A DNA stretch of 64,000 bases from Enterobacter bugandensis (GTDB lineage: Bacteria > Pseudomonadota > Gammaproteobacteria > Enterobacterales > Enterobacteriaceae), in assembly GCF_900324475.1 (NCBI RefSeq), contig NZ_LT992502.1, positions 4,340,001 to 4,404,000 of the forward strand, given 5' to 3'. The translations under genes and the position numbers were made by a program. A model generated the notes under the pieces. It was not told the DNA's origin. It was given only the letters and a program-made list of their open reading frames with translations, and searched no databases. Shown here one piece after another: positions 1 to 8,758 of the stretch. Position 1 is the stretch's first letter, and each line of letters starts with the position of its first letter.

Positions 1-375
1 ACCTGGGCGGCCAGCCTGGGCGATCGCAGCGAAAATGCTGATTATCAGTACAACAAGAAGCGGCTGCGTGAAATTGACCGCCGGGTACGCTATCTGACGA
101 AGTGTCTTGAGAATCTAAAAATCGTCGATTACTCCCCGCAGCAGGAGGGCAAAGTGTTCTTCGGCGCGTGGGTGGAGATTGAAAACGACGATGGTGACAC
201 CCTGCGTTTTCGCATCGTCGGTTACGATGAAATTTTTGGTCGTAAAGATTACATTTCTATCGACTCTCCGATGGCCCGCGCGCTGCTGAAAAAGGAAGTG
301 GGCGATTTAGCCGTCGTGCAGACCCCAGCCGGTGAAGCCAGCTGGTACGTCAATGAGATCGTCTACGTAAAATAG
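1..375 (+). CDS. greB: Transcription elongation factor GreB (3' part only)
   Basis: The reading frame is open from the first base and ends at TAG 373-375, so the 5' end of the gene lies outside the window. The visible 124 residues contain the end of the N-terminal coiled coil ([20 protein letters not shown]) and the whole C-terminal FKBP-like domain, including [25 protein letters not shown] and the terminal [10 protein letters not shown], which match GreB rather than GreA. GreB enters the secondary channel of backtracked RNA polymerase and stimulates cleavage of the RNA 3' end. In E. coli greB is followed by tex, as here (86 bp gap). Identification is confident; the start cannot be judged. 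Confidence 0.95.
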   Translation, partial: TWAASLGDRSENADYQYNKKRLREIDRRVRYLTKCLENLKIVDYSPQQEGKVFFGAWVEIENDDGDTLRFRIVGYDEIFGRKDYISIDSPMARALLKKEVGDLAVVQTPAGEASWYVNEIVYVK

Positions 376-461
376 TCCGAGAGCGCCCTCCCCGGCTGGC
401 ATTTTGCCGTGTCAGCCCGTATAACTATCCCCTGATTTTTGACCCACAAGATGATAAAGCC

Positions 462-2792
462 ATGATGAAAGATTCGCTCTGCCGCATTATTGCGGGTGAA
501 CTTCAGGCCAGAGCCGAACAGGTAGAAGCTGCCGTTCGCCTGCTTGATGAAGGGAACACCGTGCCGTTTATTGCACGTTATCGTAAGGAAGTCACAGGCG
601 GTCTGGATGACACGCAGCTGCGTAACCTGGAGACCCGCCTGGGCTATCTGCGCGAGCTGGAAGAACGTCGTCAGGCGATCCTCAAATCCATCGGCGAACA
701 GGGCAAGCTGACCAGCGAGCTGGAAAGCGCCATTAACGGCACCCTGAGCAAAACCGAACTCGAAGATCTCTATCTGCCGTACAAACCGAAGCGCCGTACC
801 CGCGGGCAGATTGCGATTGAGGCGGGCCTTGAGCCGCTGGCAGAGCTGCTGTGGAATGAGCCATCTCACGACCCGGAAACCGAAGCGGCGAAATTCGTCG
901 ACGCCGACAAAGGTGTCGCTGACACCAAGGCCGCTCTGGACGGCGCGCGCTACATTCTGATGGAGCGCTTCGCGGAAGACGCCGCCCTGCTGGCCAAAGT
1001 GCGTGATTATCTATGGAAGAACGCCCACATCGTCTCTACCGTCGTCGCGGGCAAAGAGGAAGAAGGCGCGAAGTTCCGCGACTACTTCGATCACCACGAA
1101 CCGATTTCGACCACCCCGTCTCACCGCGCGCTGGCGATGTTCCGCGGCCGCAACGAAGGCGTGCTCCAGCTCTCCCTGAACGCCGACCCGCAGTTTGACG
1201 AGCCGCCGAAAGAGAGCCACTGCGAGCAGATTATTATCGACCATCTCGGCCTGCGCCTGAACAACGCCCCGGCGGACAGCTGGCGCAAAGGCGTGGTGAG
1301 CTGGACCTGGCGCATCAAGGTGCTGATGCACCTGGAAACCGAGCTGATGGGCACCGTGCGCGAGCGCGCGGAAGACGAAGCGATCAACGTCTTCGCCCGT
1401 AACCTGCATGACCTGCTGATGGCCGCTCCTGCGGGCCTGCGCGCCACCATGGGGCTCGATCCGGGTCTGCGTACCGGTGTAAAAGTCGCCGTTGTTGACG
1501 GCACCGGCAAGCTGGTCGCTACCGACACCATCTATCCGCACACCGGCCAGGCAGCGAAAGCCGCCGTCGTGGTGGCGGCGCTGTGCGAGAAGTACAACGT
1601 GGAGCTGGTTGCCATCGGTAACGGCACCGCATCACGCGAAACCGAGCGTTTCTACCTCGACGTGCAGAAGCAGTTCCCGAAAGTGACGGCACAGAAAGTG
1701 ATCGTCAGCGAAGCGGGCGCATCGGTCTATTCCGCCTCTGAGCTGGCGGCGCAGGAATTCCCTGACCTGGACGTTTCCCTGCGCGGCGCGGTCTCCATCG
1801 CCCGTCGTCTGCAGGATCCGCTGGCGGAGCTGGTGAAGATCGATCCGAAATCCATCGGCGTGGGCCAGTATCAGCACGACGTGAGCCAGACGCAGCTGGC
1901 GCGCAAGCTGGACGCGGTCGTGGAAGACTGCGTAAACGCCGTCGGCGTGGACCTGAACACCGCTTCCGTTCCTCTGCTGACCCGTGTAGCGGGCTTAACC
2001 CGCATGATGGCACAGAACATCGTCGCCTGGCGCGATGAGAACGGCCAGTTCCAGAACCGTCAGCAGCTGCTGAAAGTGAGCCGTCTGGGGCCGAAAGCGT
2101 TTGAGCAGTGCGCGGGCTTCCTGCGCATCAACCACGGCGATAACCCGTTGGATGCCTCTACCGTTCACCCGGAAGCGTATCCAGTGGTGGAACGCATCCT
2201 GGCCGCCACCCAGCAGGCGCTGAAGGATCTCATGGGCGACAGCAGTGCTCTGCGTAACCTGAAAGCCGTTGATTTCACCGACGACAAATTTGGTGTACCA
2301 ACCGTCACCGATATCATCAAAGAGCTGGAAAAACCGGGCCGCGATCCGCGTCCTGAGTTCAAAACGGCGACCTTTGCTGACGGCATCGAGACCATGAACG
2401 ATCTCCTGCCGGGCATGGTGCTGGAAGGCGCGGTGACCAACGTCACCAACTTCGGCGCGTTTGTGGATATCGGCGTGCACCAGGACGGTCTGGTGCATAT
2501 CTCTTCCCTTGCCGACAAGTTCGTTGAAGACCCGCACACCGTGGTCAAAGCGGGCGACATCGTGAAGGTGAAAGTGCTGGAGGTGGATCTGCAGCGCAAG
2601 CGTATCGCCCTGACCATGCGTCTGGATGAGCAGCCGGGCGACACCAGCGCGCGCCGTGGCGGCAACGGCGGAGGCCGCGAGCAACAGCGTCCGGCCACGA
2701 AAGCCACAAAACCGCGCGGGCGTGACGCGCAGCCTGCGGGCAACAGCGCGATGATGGACGCGCTGGCGGCGGCGATGGGTAAGAAACGCTAA
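462..2792 (+). CDS. tex: Tex family RNA-binding transcription accessory protein
   Basis: The 776-residue product is nearly colinear with E. coli Tex/YhgF (about 773 aa). Visible parts are the N-terminal helical region (residues 1-200), the YqgF/RNase H-like domain beginning with [16 protein letters not shown] near residue 332, helix-hairpin-helix segments ([14 protein letters not shown], then [13 protein letters not shown]) around 500-560, and a C-terminal S1 RNA-binding domain ([22 protein letters not shown]) around 650-722. The tail is basic and glycine-rich, ending [15 protein letters not shown]. Two ATG codons stand at the start (462, 465); the first is used, by analogy with the MM start in E. 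coli. Tex binds nucleic acid and has been linked to transcription fidelity and virulence gene expression in several bacteria; its exact role is unsettled. Confidence 0.96.
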   Translation: MMKDSLCRIIAGELQARAEQVEAAVRLLDEGNTVPFIARYRKEVTGGLDDTQLRNLETRLGYLRELEERRQAILKSIGEQGKLTSELESAINGTLSKTELEDLYLPYKPKRRTRGQIAIEAGLEPLAELLWNEPSHDPETEAAKFVDADKGVADTKAALDGARYILMERFAEDAALLAKVRDYLWKNAHIVSTVVAGKEEEGAKFRDYFDHHEPISTTPSHRALAMFRGRNEGVLQLSLNADPQFDEPPKESHCEQIIIDHLGLRLNNAPADSWRKGVVSWTWRIKVLMHLETELMGTVRERAEDEAINVFARNLHDLLMAAPAGLRATMGLDPGLRTGVKVAVVDGTGKLVATDTIYPHTGQAAKAAVVVAALCEKYNVELVAIGNGTASRETERFYLDVQKQFPKVTAQKVIVSEAGASVYSASELAAQEFPDLDVSLRGAVSIARRLQDPLAELVKIDPKSIGVGQYQHDVSQTQLARKLDAVVEDCVNAVGVDLNTASVPLLTRVAGLTRMMAQNIVAWRDENGQFQNRQQLLKVSRLGPKAFEQCAGFLRINHGDNPLDASTVHPEAYPVVERILAATQQALKDLMGDSSALRNLKAVDFTDDKFGVPTVTDIIKELEKPGRDPRPEFKTATFADGIETMNDLLPGMVLEGAVTNVTNFGAFVDIGVHQDGLVHISSLADKFVEDPHTVVKAGDIVKVKVLEVDLQRKRIALTMRLDEQPGDTSARRGGNGGGREQQRPATKATKPRGRDAQPAGNSAMMDALAAAMGKKR

Positions 2793-2799
2793 GGTAACC

Positions 2800-2836
2800 C
2801 CCCTCACCCTCTCCCCAAAGGGGAGAGGGTGAGGGG
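2800..2836. repeat. Palindromic CCCTCTCCC-type intergenic repeat, copy 1
   Basis: A perfect 17-bp inverted repeat (arm CCCCTCACCCTCTCCCC, loop AAA) begins 7 bases after the tex stop codon. It is the most symmetrical of four related elements in this window (others near 10095, 17928 and 33181). It could fold as a hairpin in RNA and may act as a terminator or 3' stabilising structure for tex. No T-run follows, so a simple intrinsic terminator is not obvious. Confidence 0.85.
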
Positions 2837-2949
2837 AATAAAATCCTCCCGAAATATATGAAACCGATTGCACACCCATATTTAAACCGCTATTTATCAC
2901 TCCATTAACAAATACGCTTTTTATTCCTTCCCGGGTAATTCTGCAAATA

Positions 2950-2963
2950 TTGAGCAAGGTCAA
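2950..2963. promoter_or_regulatory. FNR-like site upstream of feoABC
   Basis: The sequence TTGAGCAAGGTCAA matches the FNR consensus TTGAT-N4-ATCAA in 8 of 10 defined positions. It lies about 120 bases before the feoA start. In E. coli feoABC is activated by FNR under anaerobic conditions, when ferrous iron is available, which makes this a plausible activator site. Confidence 0.5.
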
Positions 2964-3020
2964 TCAGACCGCAAATTAATACGATTAACAACATCCCGTC
3001 ACATTTTTATTATTGCTGAT

Positions 3021-3039
3021 AAAAACTATTCTCATTATC
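3021..3039. promoter_or_regulatory. Fur-box-like operator upstream of feoABC
   Basis: Read on the minus strand this is GATAATGAGAATAGTTTTT, which agrees with the 19-bp Fur consensus at 14 positions. It ends 42 bases before the feoA start, where it would cover the core promoter. Fur with iron would repress the operon here, as in E. coli. Confidence 0.6.
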
Positions 3040-3081
3040 ATCGCAGTGTAGATTATTTAACCTCTCGTGGAATCAGGCATT

Positions 3082-3309
3082 ATGCAATTCACTCCAGACA
3101 GTGCATGGAAAATTACCGGTTTTACCCGCGAAATTAGCCCGGCCTATCGGCAGAAGCTGCTGTCACTTGGCATGCTGCCCGGCTCATCATTCCAGGTCGT
3201 GCGTGTGGCGCCGTTGGGCGATCCTGTTCATATCGAAACCCGGCGCGTAAATCTGGTTCTGCGCAAAAAAGACCTCGCATTAATTGAAGTTGAATCTTTA
3301 TCCCGTTAA
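3082..3309 (+). CDS. feoA: Ferrous iron transport protein A
   Basis: A 75-residue SH3-like cytoplasmic protein, the same length as E. coli FeoA. It begins [14 protein letters not shown] and has the conserved [19 protein letters not shown] segment. The frame can be read back to a GTG at 3067, but the ATG at 3082 has AATCAGG upstream and gives the family length. FeoA binds FeoB and is thought to regulate its GTPase-driven iron(II) import. It is the first gene of feoABC, with feoB 30 bases downstream. Confidence 0.96.
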   Translation: MQFTPDSAWKITGFTREISPAYRQKLLSLGMLPGSSFQVVRVAPLGDPVHIETRRVNLVLRKKDLALIEVESLSR

Positions 3310-3339
3310 CAAGCCAGCGGTTTCGGTGGGTCTAATACA

Positions 3340-5658
3340 ATGAAAAAATTAACTATTGGCTTAATTGGCAATCCTAATTCCGGCAAGACAACCTTATTTA
3401 ATCAGTTAACCGGCGCGCGCCAGCGCGTGGGAAATTGGGCAGGCGTAACGGTTGAACGTAAAGAAGGCCAGTTCGCGACAACGGACAATCAGGTCACCCT
3501 GGTTGACCTTCCCGGCACCTACTCCTTAACCACGATTTCATCCCAGACTTCGCTCGATGAGCAAATTGCCTGCCACTACATTCTTGGCGGCGACGCGGAT
3601 CTGCTGATCAACGTGGTCGACGCTTCGAACCTCGAGCGAAACCTTTACCTGACGCTACAGCTGCTGGAGCTGGGGATCCCCTGCATCGTGGCGCTCAACA
3701 TGCTCGACATTGCGGAAAAACAAAAGCTGCGCATCGACGTCGATGCGCTCTCCGCGCGCCTGGGCTGTCCGGTGGTTCCGCTGGTTTCGACCCGCGCTCG
3801 CGGTATCGACGCCCTTAAGCTGGCGATTGACCGCCACGCGGGAAACCGCGACGTTGAGCTGGTGCACTACGCCCAGCCGCTGCTGCGCGAAGCCGAACGG
3901 CTGGCGCAGGAAATGGACAACAGCATGCCTGCAAAACAGCGCCTGTGGCTCGGCCTGCAGATGCTGGAAGGGGATATCTACAGCCGCGCCTATGCCGGAC
4001 ATGCGGCGGATAAACTGGACGTGGCCCTCGCCCGTCTCAGCGACGAGCTGGACGATCCGGCGCTGCACATCGCCGATGCGCGTTATCAAGCCATTGCATC
4101 AATTTGCGACGTGGTCAGCAACGCCCTTACCGCAGAGCCCAGCCGCTTTACGGCGGCGGTGGATAAGATTGTGCTCAACCGCTTCCTCGGTTTGCCCATC
4201 TTCCTGCTGGTGATGTACGTGATGTTCCTGCTCGCGATTAACATCGGTGGCGCGCTGCAGCCGATTTTTGACGCCGGTTCTGTCGCGGTCTTCGTACACG
4301 GTATTCAGTGGGTAGGTTACACCCTGCACTTCCCGGAATGGCTGACCATCTTTCTTGCCCAGGGGATTGGCGGCGGTATCAACACCGTTCTGCCGCTGGT
4401 ACCGCAGATCGGCATGATGTATCTGTTCCTCTCGTTCCTCGAAGATTCCGGCTACATGGCGCGCGCCGCCTTCGTGATGGACCGCCTGATGCAGGCGCTG
4501 GGGCTGCCGGGCAAATCGTTCGTCCCGCTGATCGTCGGCTTCGGCTGTAACGTGCCGTCGGTAATGGGCGCGCGCACCCTGGATGCACCGCGTGAACGAC
4601 TGATGACCATTATGATGGCGCCGTTTATGTCCTGCGGTGCGCGTCTGGCAATCTTTGCCGTCTTCGCGGCAGCCTTCTTTGGCCAGCAGGGCGCGCTGGC
4701 GGTCTTCTCGCTGTACGTGCTGGGCATCGTGATGGCGATCCTGACCGGCTTAATGCTCAAGCACACCATCATGCGCGGTGAAGCGTCACCGTTTGTAATG
4801 GAGCTTCCGGTCTATCACGTCCCGCATCTGAAAAGCCTGGCGATCCAGACCTGGCAGCGCCTGAAAGGCTTTGTGCTGCGCGCCGGTAAGGTGATTGTTA
4901 TTGTCAGTATTTTCCTGAGCGCGCTGAACAGCTTCACCCTCACCGGTCAGGCGGCAGATAACATCAACGACTCTGCCCTCGCCTCCGTCAGCCGCGTCAT
5001 CACGCCGGTCTTCAAACCGATTGGCGTACAGGAGGATAACTGGCAGGCGACCGTGGGCCTGTTCACCGGTGCGATGGCGAAAGAGGTGGTCGTCGGGACC
5101 CTGAACACGCTCTACACCGCAGAGAACATTCAGGAGCAGGAATTTAACCCGGCGGAGTTTCACCTCGGTGACGAACTGCTGGGTGCCGTAGAGGAGACCT
5201 GGCAGAGCCTGAAAGACACCTTCAGCCTGAGCGTGCTGGCTAACCCGATTGAGGCCAGCAAAGGCGACGGCGAAATGGCGACCGGTGCCATGGGCGTGAT
5301 GGGCGAGAAGTTTGGCAGCGCGTCCGCAGCCTACAGCTACCTGATCTTCGTTCTGCTCTATATTCCGTGCATCTCGGTGATGGGGGCGATTGCCCGTGAG
5401 TCCAGCCGCGGCTGGATGGGCTTCTCCATTCTGTGGGGGCTGAATATCGCCTACTCGCTGGCGACGCTGTTTTACCAGACCGTTAACTTCAGCCAGCATC
5501 CGCGCTACAGCCTGGTCAGCATCCTGGCGGTCATCCTGTTTAACGTGATTGTGATTGGCCTGCTGCGCCGGGCGCGAAGCCGCGTTGATATCAACCTGCT
5601 GGCGACGCGTAAAACCCCGGCCACCTGCTGCAACAGCCCGGCTGGCGACTGTCACTAA
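3340..5658 (+). CDS. feoB: Ferrous iron transporter FeoB, GTPase/permease
   Basis: This 772-residue inner membrane protein imports iron(II). The N-terminal G domain shows the P-loop GNPNSGKTT (residues 10-18), the switch II motif DLPG (56-59) and NMLD for guanine recognition near residue 126. It is followed by the helical GDI-like domain to about residue 270. The C-terminal half has two gate-like repeats rich in membrane helices, with GFGCNVPSVMGAR and PFMSCGARLAIFA carrying the conserved cysteines expected in the metal path. The end is cysteine-containing (TPATCCNSPAGDCH). Length and order match E. coli FeoB (773 aa). It lies between feoA and feoC, as in gamma-proteobacteria generally. Confidence 0.98.
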   Translation: MKKLTIGLIGNPNSGKTTLFNQLTGARQRVGNWAGVTVERKEGQFATTDNQVTLVDLPGTYSLTTISSQTSLDEQIACHYILGGDADLLINVVDASNLERNLYLTLQLLELGIPCIVALNMLDIAEKQKLRIDVDALSARLGCPVVPLVSTRARGIDALKLAIDRHAGNRDVELVHYAQPLLREAERLAQEMDNSMPAKQRLWLGLQMLEGDIYSRAYAGHAADKLDVALARLSDELDDPALHIADARYQAIASICDVVSNALTAEPSRFTAAVDKIVLNRFLGLPIFLLVMYVMFLLAINIGGALQPIFDAGSVAVFVHGIQWVGYTLHFPEWLTIFLAQGIGGGINTVLPLVPQIGMMYLFLSFLEDSGYMARAAFVMDRLMQALGLPGKSFVPLIVGFGCNVPSVMGARTLDAPRERLMTIMMAPFMSCGARLAIFAVFAAAFFGQQGALAVFSLYVLGIVMAILTGLMLKHTIMRGEASPFVMELPVYHVPHLKSLAIQTWQRLKGFVLRAGKVIVIVSIFLSALNSFTLTGQAADNINDSALASVSRVITPVFKPIGVQEDNWQATVGLFTGAMAKEVVVGTLNTLYTAENIQEQEFNPAEFHLGDELLGAVEETWQSLKDTFSLSVLANPIEASKGDGEMATGAMGVMGEKFGSASAAYSYLIFVLLYIPCISVMGAIARESSRGWMGFSILWGLNIAYSLATLFYQTVNFSQHPRYSLVSILAVILFNVIVIGLLRRARSRVDINLLATRKTPATCCNSPAGDCH

Positions 5659-5670
5659 GGGGAAAAACAG

Positions 5671-5907
5671 ATGGCATCGTTGATTCAGGTTCGTGACTTA
5701 CTGGCATTGCAGGGACGCATGGAGGCAAAACAGCTCAGCCTTAGCCTGCATACCCCGCAGCCGATGATCGATGCCATGCTGGAGCGCCTGGAAGCCATGG
5801 GTAAAGCCGTGCGGATTCAGGACGAAGCGGAGGGTTGCCTCTCCGGCAGTTGTAAAAGCTGTCCGGAAGGAAAGGCCTGTCTCAGGGAGTGGTGGGCACT
5901 GCGATAA
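5671..5907 (+). CDS. feoC: Ferrous iron transport protein C
   Basis: A 78-residue winged-helix protein, starting [21 protein letters not shown] after the ribosome binding site AAGGGGAA. Four cysteines (C56, C61, C64, C70, in [15 protein letters not shown]) form the motif reported to hold an oxygen-sensitive iron-sulfur cluster in Klebsiella FeoC. FeoC has been shown to protect FeoB from FtsH proteolysis in Salmonella and may also sense iron or oxygen. It is the last gene of the feo operon and is followed directly by a terminator. Confidence 0.96.
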   Translation: MASLIQVRDLLALQGRMEAKQLSLSLHTPQPMIDAMLERLEAMGKAVRIQDEAEGCLSGSCKSCPEGKACLREWWALR

Positions 5908-5912
5908 TAAAG

Positions 5913-5936
5913 CCGGGCATTGCTGCCCGGTTTTAT
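5913..5936 (+). terminator. Intrinsic terminator of feoABC
   Basis: A 7-bp perfect stem CCGGGCA/TGCCCGG with a four-base loop is followed by TTTT (5931-5934). It lies 5 bases after the feoC stop codon. The DUF1471 gene on the other strand ends just downstream, so termination may be shared. Confidence 0.75.
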
Positions 5937-5940
5937 CCTA

Positions 5941-6210
5941 TTACTTATAGACGTCCGCAGTAGCGCGTACGTTTTTGGTCTGTTTTTCTGCGCTGGTGAC
6001 GACGAAGTATGTCCCGCCCAGCTCATCCGCTTTCTTCGACAGCTCTTTTCTTGCATCCATCGGCGCGGTGGTGTCAGACGTAGAAATCTCACCAATTTTC
6101 GTCAAATTCATCCCGGCAACTTTATCTTTTTCCAGCTCTTTTGCCGCAAAAACGCCAAATGACAGTGACCCAATAACCAGAGAAGTGACAATACCTGTAA
6201 CAAGTTTCAT
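5941..6210 (-). CDS. Small periplasmic DUF1471 (YdgH/BhsA/McbA-like) protein
   Basis: The 89-residue product starts with a signal peptide (MKLVTGIVTSLVIGSLSFGVFA, cleavage likely after the AFA-like site) and continues as one DUF1471 domain, ending in the typical GGTYFVVTSAEKQTKNVRATADVYK. The family (BhsA, McbA, YhcN and others in E. coli) consists of small exported proteins linked to stress, biofilm or membrane permeability; the function of this paralogue is unknown. A longer frame begins at 6225, but that ATG overlaps the likely GGAG ribosome binding site, which is correctly placed for ATG 6210. E. coli K-12 has yhgA at this position instead. Confidence 0.85.
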   Translation of the reverse strand: MKLVTGIVTSLVIGSLSFGVFAAKELEKDKVAGMNLTKIGEISTSDTTAPMDARKELSKKADELGGTYFVVTSAEKQTKNVRATADVYK

Positions 6211-6321
6211 AGCCTGACTCTCCATAGGATTGTTGTTTTGATCATCGTAGGCAGAACAACCGCAACGACATCTGGAGTATGGTTGCGGTGTGTAACTTTT
6301 TCCAGGCTGGATAGAAAATAA

Positions 6322-7095
6322 TCAGTCTAAACGTTGACTTAACGCAACCAACGCTGAACAAAATTCCGTCGGATGAGAGATAAACGGCGCATGCGCGGCT
6401 TTTGCTATGACCTGTGATTCGCTGTCCGGCCAGAGGGAATCCAGAAGTGGGACCACTTTGCGCGGCACCAGCCCGTCGAGATAGCCATAGATGCGCAGGT
6501 GCGGCATGCTCAGCCCGGCCAGCGGCTCGCGCAGATCGGCCGTTTTCAGGATCTCCAGACCGCCGTTAAGCACCTCAACGTCCGGCATCGGCAGGGAGAG
6601 CACCACCTGCTTTAACGCTCTGGCATCCTGACGCGCGGTTTCGGTACCCATTGTCTGCAAGGCGAGGAATCGCTCGACGGTCCGCTGGAAATCGTCGCTC
6701 AGCTGCTGCTGGAAGCCCGCCAGAACGTCAGGTTTGATGCCGGGCCACGCCTCTTGCGCGCTAAAGCATGGCGACGAGGCCACGGTGACCAGCGCCCTAA
6801 CGCGCTCGGGCCAGGAGAGCGCAATCTGGCTTGCCACCAGCCCGCCCAGACTCCAGCCCAGCCAGATGGCATTTTGCGGCGCGGCGTCTACAACGTGCTG
6901 CGCCATTTCATCAAGCGACATCGCGCCAAAGCCACGGCTGCGACCATAGCCCGGCAGATCAACCAGATGTAACGTAAATTGCGAGGCAAGTTCCTCGCTT
7001 ATGCAATGCCACACTTCCGCATTCAGGCCCCATCCGTGCAGCAGCACAAGATGGCAATTTCCTGTCCCTACGGTCTGCCACCACAGCGTCTTCAT
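6322..7095 (-). CDS. bioH: Pimeloyl-[acyl-carrier protein] methyl ester esterase BioH
   Basis: This 257-residue alpha/beta hydrolase removes the methyl ester from pimeloyl-ACP, ending the BioC/BioH route to the biotin pimelate moiety. The nucleophile elbow GWSLGG places Ser82, and the other triad members are Asp207 (YGYLDG) and His235 (KAAHAP), the same numbers as in E. coli BioH. The HGWGLN oxyanion segment is present. The gene is divergent from gntX with 36 bases between start codons, an arrangement also found in E. coli. Confidence 0.96.
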   Translation of the reverse strand: MKTLWWQTVGTGNCHLVLLHGWGLNAEVWHCISEELASQFTLHLVDLPGYGRSRGFGAMSLDEMAQHVVDAAPQNAIWLGWSLGGLVASQIALSWPERVRALVTVASSPCFSAQEAWPGIKPDVLAGFQQQLSDDFQRTVERFLALQTMGTETARQDARALKQVVLSLPMPDVEVLNGGLEILKTADLREPLAGLSMPHLRIYGYLDGLVPRKVVPLLDSLWPDSESQVIAKAAHAPFISHPTEFCSALVALSQRLD

Positions 7096-7131
7096 CAGTT
7101 ACTGTTCTCTTTTTTCACATGGAGGTTGCAC

Positions 7132-7815
7132 ATGCTAACAGTGCCTGGCTTGTGCTGGCTATGCAAAATGCCGCTTGCCCTCAGCGCGTGGGGCGTCTGT
7201 TCCGTCTGCACGCGTTCGCTGGAAAGGCATATTACAACCTGCCCGCAATGTGGTTTACCGGCGGCGAACCGCGATTTGCCCTGCGGCCGCTGCCTGAAAA
7301 AATCCCCGCCGTGGAGCGCGCTGGTGACCGTGGATGATTATGTTCCGCCGCTGAGCGGGCTTATTCACGCCCTGAAGTTTTCCGGCCAGAGTTCGCTGGC
7401 GCAGCCCCTTGCCCGCCTGCTTTTACTGGCCGTTTTACAGGCGCGACGAACCCGCGCTTTGCCGAAAATCGACATGGTGATGAATGTCCCCTTATACCGA
7501 CGCCGGCACTGGCGGCGCGGCTATAATCAAAGCGACCTGCTCTGCCGACCGCTCGCCCGGTGGCTGGGTTGTCGCTACGATGCCAGCGCGCTTACCCGCG
7601 TTCATGCCACCGCCATCCAGCATCAGCTCAACGCCCGGCTTCGCAAAAGGAACCTGAAAAACGCCTTTCGCCTTGAATTGCCGGTCCACGGCCTCCATAT
7701 CGCCATCGTGGATGACGTCGTCACCACAGGCAGTACCGTTGCTGAACTTTCCCGACTGCTTTTGCAAAGCGGCGCCGCGTCGGTTCAGGTATGGTGTCTG
7801 TGCCGTACCTTGTAG
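7132..7815 (+). CDS. gntX: ComF family protein GntX (phosphoribosyltransferase fold)
   Basis: The 227-residue product has an N-terminal zinc-finger-like region with paired cysteines (CWLC, CSVC, CPQC, CGRC within residues 8-54). The C-terminal domain is a type I phosphoribosyltransferase fold, with the PRPP loop IVDDVVTTGSTVAE near residue 190. Homologues include ComF, needed for DNA uptake in naturally transformable species; in E. coli the gene has been linked to use of DNA as a nutrient. The frame runs back to 6979, but the ATG at 7132 gives the E. coli length and avoids overlap with bioH. No enzyme reaction has been demonstrated to my knowledge. Confidence 0.93.
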   Translation: MLTVPGLCWLCKMPLALSAWGVCSVCTRSLERHITTCPQCGLPAANRDLPCGRCLKKSPPWSALVTVDDYVPPLSGLIHALKFSGQSSLAQPLARLLLLAVLQARRTRALPKIDMVMNVPLYRRRHWRRGYNQSDLLCRPLARWLGCRYDASALTRVHATAIQHQLNARLRKRNLKNAFRLELPVHGLHIAIVDDVVTTGSTVAELSRLLLQSGAASVQVWCLCRTL

Positions 7816-7838
7816 CCCTTCTTCAATGGGCGTATGAT
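7810..7838 (+). promoter_or_regulatory. Predicted nfuA promoter
   Basis: A -35 element TTGTAG (7810-7815, overlapping the end of gntX) and a -10 element TATGAT (7833-7838) are separated by 17 bases. Transcription would begin near 7845, inside the IscR-like site. Confidence 0.6.
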
Positions 7839-7839
7839 T

Positions 7840-7864
7840 ATACCCAGGTAATTTAGTCAACTAT
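7840..7864. promoter_or_regulatory. IscR type 1-like operator at nfuA
   Basis: The 25-bp site beginning ATACCC and ending TCAACTAT fits the degenerate type 1 IscR motif (ATASYYGACTRWWWYAGTCRRSTAT) in 22 of 25 positions by hand count. It covers the predicted start of transcription, so cluster-loaded IscR would repress. E. coli nfuA belongs to the IscR regulon, which supports the assignment. Confidence 0.65.
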
Positions 7865-7876
7865 TAGGCCAAAGCT

Positions 7877-8452
7877 ATGATCCGTATTTCCGATTCTGCA
7901 CAAGCGCACTTTGCCAAACTGCTGGCAAATCAGGAAGAAGGGACGCAGATCCGCGTGTTTGTGATCAATCCAGGCACTCCGAATGCAGAATGTGGTGTCT
8001 CTTATTGTCCTCCGGACGCTGTGGAAGCAACTGACACTGCCCTTAAATTTGAACAGCTCACCGCTTACGTCGATGAACTGAGCGCGCCGTATCTTGAAGA
8101 TGCGGAAATCGACTTTGTCACTGACCAGCTGGGTTCTCAGCTGACCCTGAAAGCGCCAAACGCTAAAATGCGTAAAGTCTCTGACGATGCGCCACTGATG
8201 GAGCGCGTTGAGTATCTGCTGCAGTCCCAGATCAACCCACAACTGGCCGGCCACGGCGGTCGCGTTTCCCTGATGGAAATCACGGAAGACGGCCTGGCGA
8301 TCCTGCAGTTTGGCGGCGGCTGTAACGGTTGCTCCATGGTCGACGTGACCCTGAAAGAAGGGATCGAGAAGCAGCTGCTGAACGAATTCCCGGAACTGAA
8401 AGGCGTGCGCGACCTGACAGAGCACCAGCGCGGCGAGCACTCTTACTACTAA
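7877..8452 (+). CDS. nfuA: Fe-S cluster carrier protein NfuA
   Basis: This 191-residue protein has an N-terminal A-type carrier-like domain (residues 1-95) that lacks the usual three-cysteine ligand set, and a C-terminal NifU domain with [10 protein letters not shown], giving Cys149 and Cys152. Two subunits bridge one [4Fe-4S] cluster through these cysteines and deliver it to targets such as lipoyl synthase and aconitase, especially under iron starvation or oxidative stress. Length and cysteine positions equal those of E. coli NfuA. It follows gntX but has its own promoter and IscR-like site. Confidence 0.97.
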   Translation: MIRISDSAQAHFAKLLANQEEGTQIRVFVINPGTPNAECGVSYCPPDAVEATDTALKFEQLTAYVDELSAPYLEDAEIDFVTDQLGSQLTLKAPNAKMRKVSDDAPLMERVEYLLQSQINPQLAGHGGRVSLMEITEDGLAILQFGGGCNGCSMVDVTLKEGIEKQLLNEFPELKGVRDLTEHQRGEHSYY

Positions 8453-8470
8453 TTCAGTACCCGTCTGTAT

Positions 8471-8500
8471 TGCCCGGTGGCGCTGCGCTTACCGGGCCTG
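8471..8500. repeat. REP-like palindrome downstream of nfuA
   Basis: The imperfect palindrome TGCCCGGTGGCGCTGCGCTT followed by ACCGGGCCTG resembles enterobacterial REP units (GCC-GGCG-CTGCGCTTA-CCGGCC type). It lies 19 bases after nfuA and could stabilise or end that transcript. Only one unit is seen. Confidence 0.75.
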
Positions 8501-8582
8501 ACTCCCTTGCCTTCCCCCTCTATATGTTGACCTGCGTCTCATAATTCAAATTTTGCCTCACCGGGTGATTCTCAACCACGAT

Positions 8583-8600
8583 ATGTTACCCGTATCATTC
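8583..8600. promoter_or_regulatory. GntR operator 1 of gntT
   Basis: ATGTTACCCGTATCATTC carries the ATGTTACC...(A/T)(A/C)CAT arrangement of GntR operators in the gluconate regulon. In E. coli, gntT has one operator at the promoter and one about 120 bases into the transcript. The pair here, spaced about 140 bases, follows that plan. The rest of the 306-base gap before gntT holds the REP unit and no obvious CRP site of good quality. Confidence 0.6.
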
Positions 8601-8721
8601 TCGTGGGCACTCAACACCCTTATAACAGCCGACTAAACTTAACTGTTTCACAGGCATCAGTATGAGTGCCGTTAACCACTCTGTTCCCAGTTGGGACAAC
8701 CGGAATTTGTCGTTGAAACAA

Positions 8722-8740
8722 TGACGTTACCCATAACAAT
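8722..8740. promoter_or_regulatory. GntR operator 2 of gntT
   Basis: The core GTTACCCATAACA (8725-8737) is a near-palindrome with the same GTTACC half as operator 1. It lies 21 bases before the gntT start, in the transcribed leader, where GntR could form a repressing loop with operator 1. The assignment rests on similarity to the E. coli arrangement. Confidence 0.55.
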
Positions 8741-8758
8741 TCAAAGGCCAGGTAAATC

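Noticed and set aside
8527..8560. Possible -35 TTGACC for gntT upstream of operator 1
   Set aside because: No acceptable -10 lies 16-18 bases downstream, and the known E. coli arrangement puts the promoter at operator 1.
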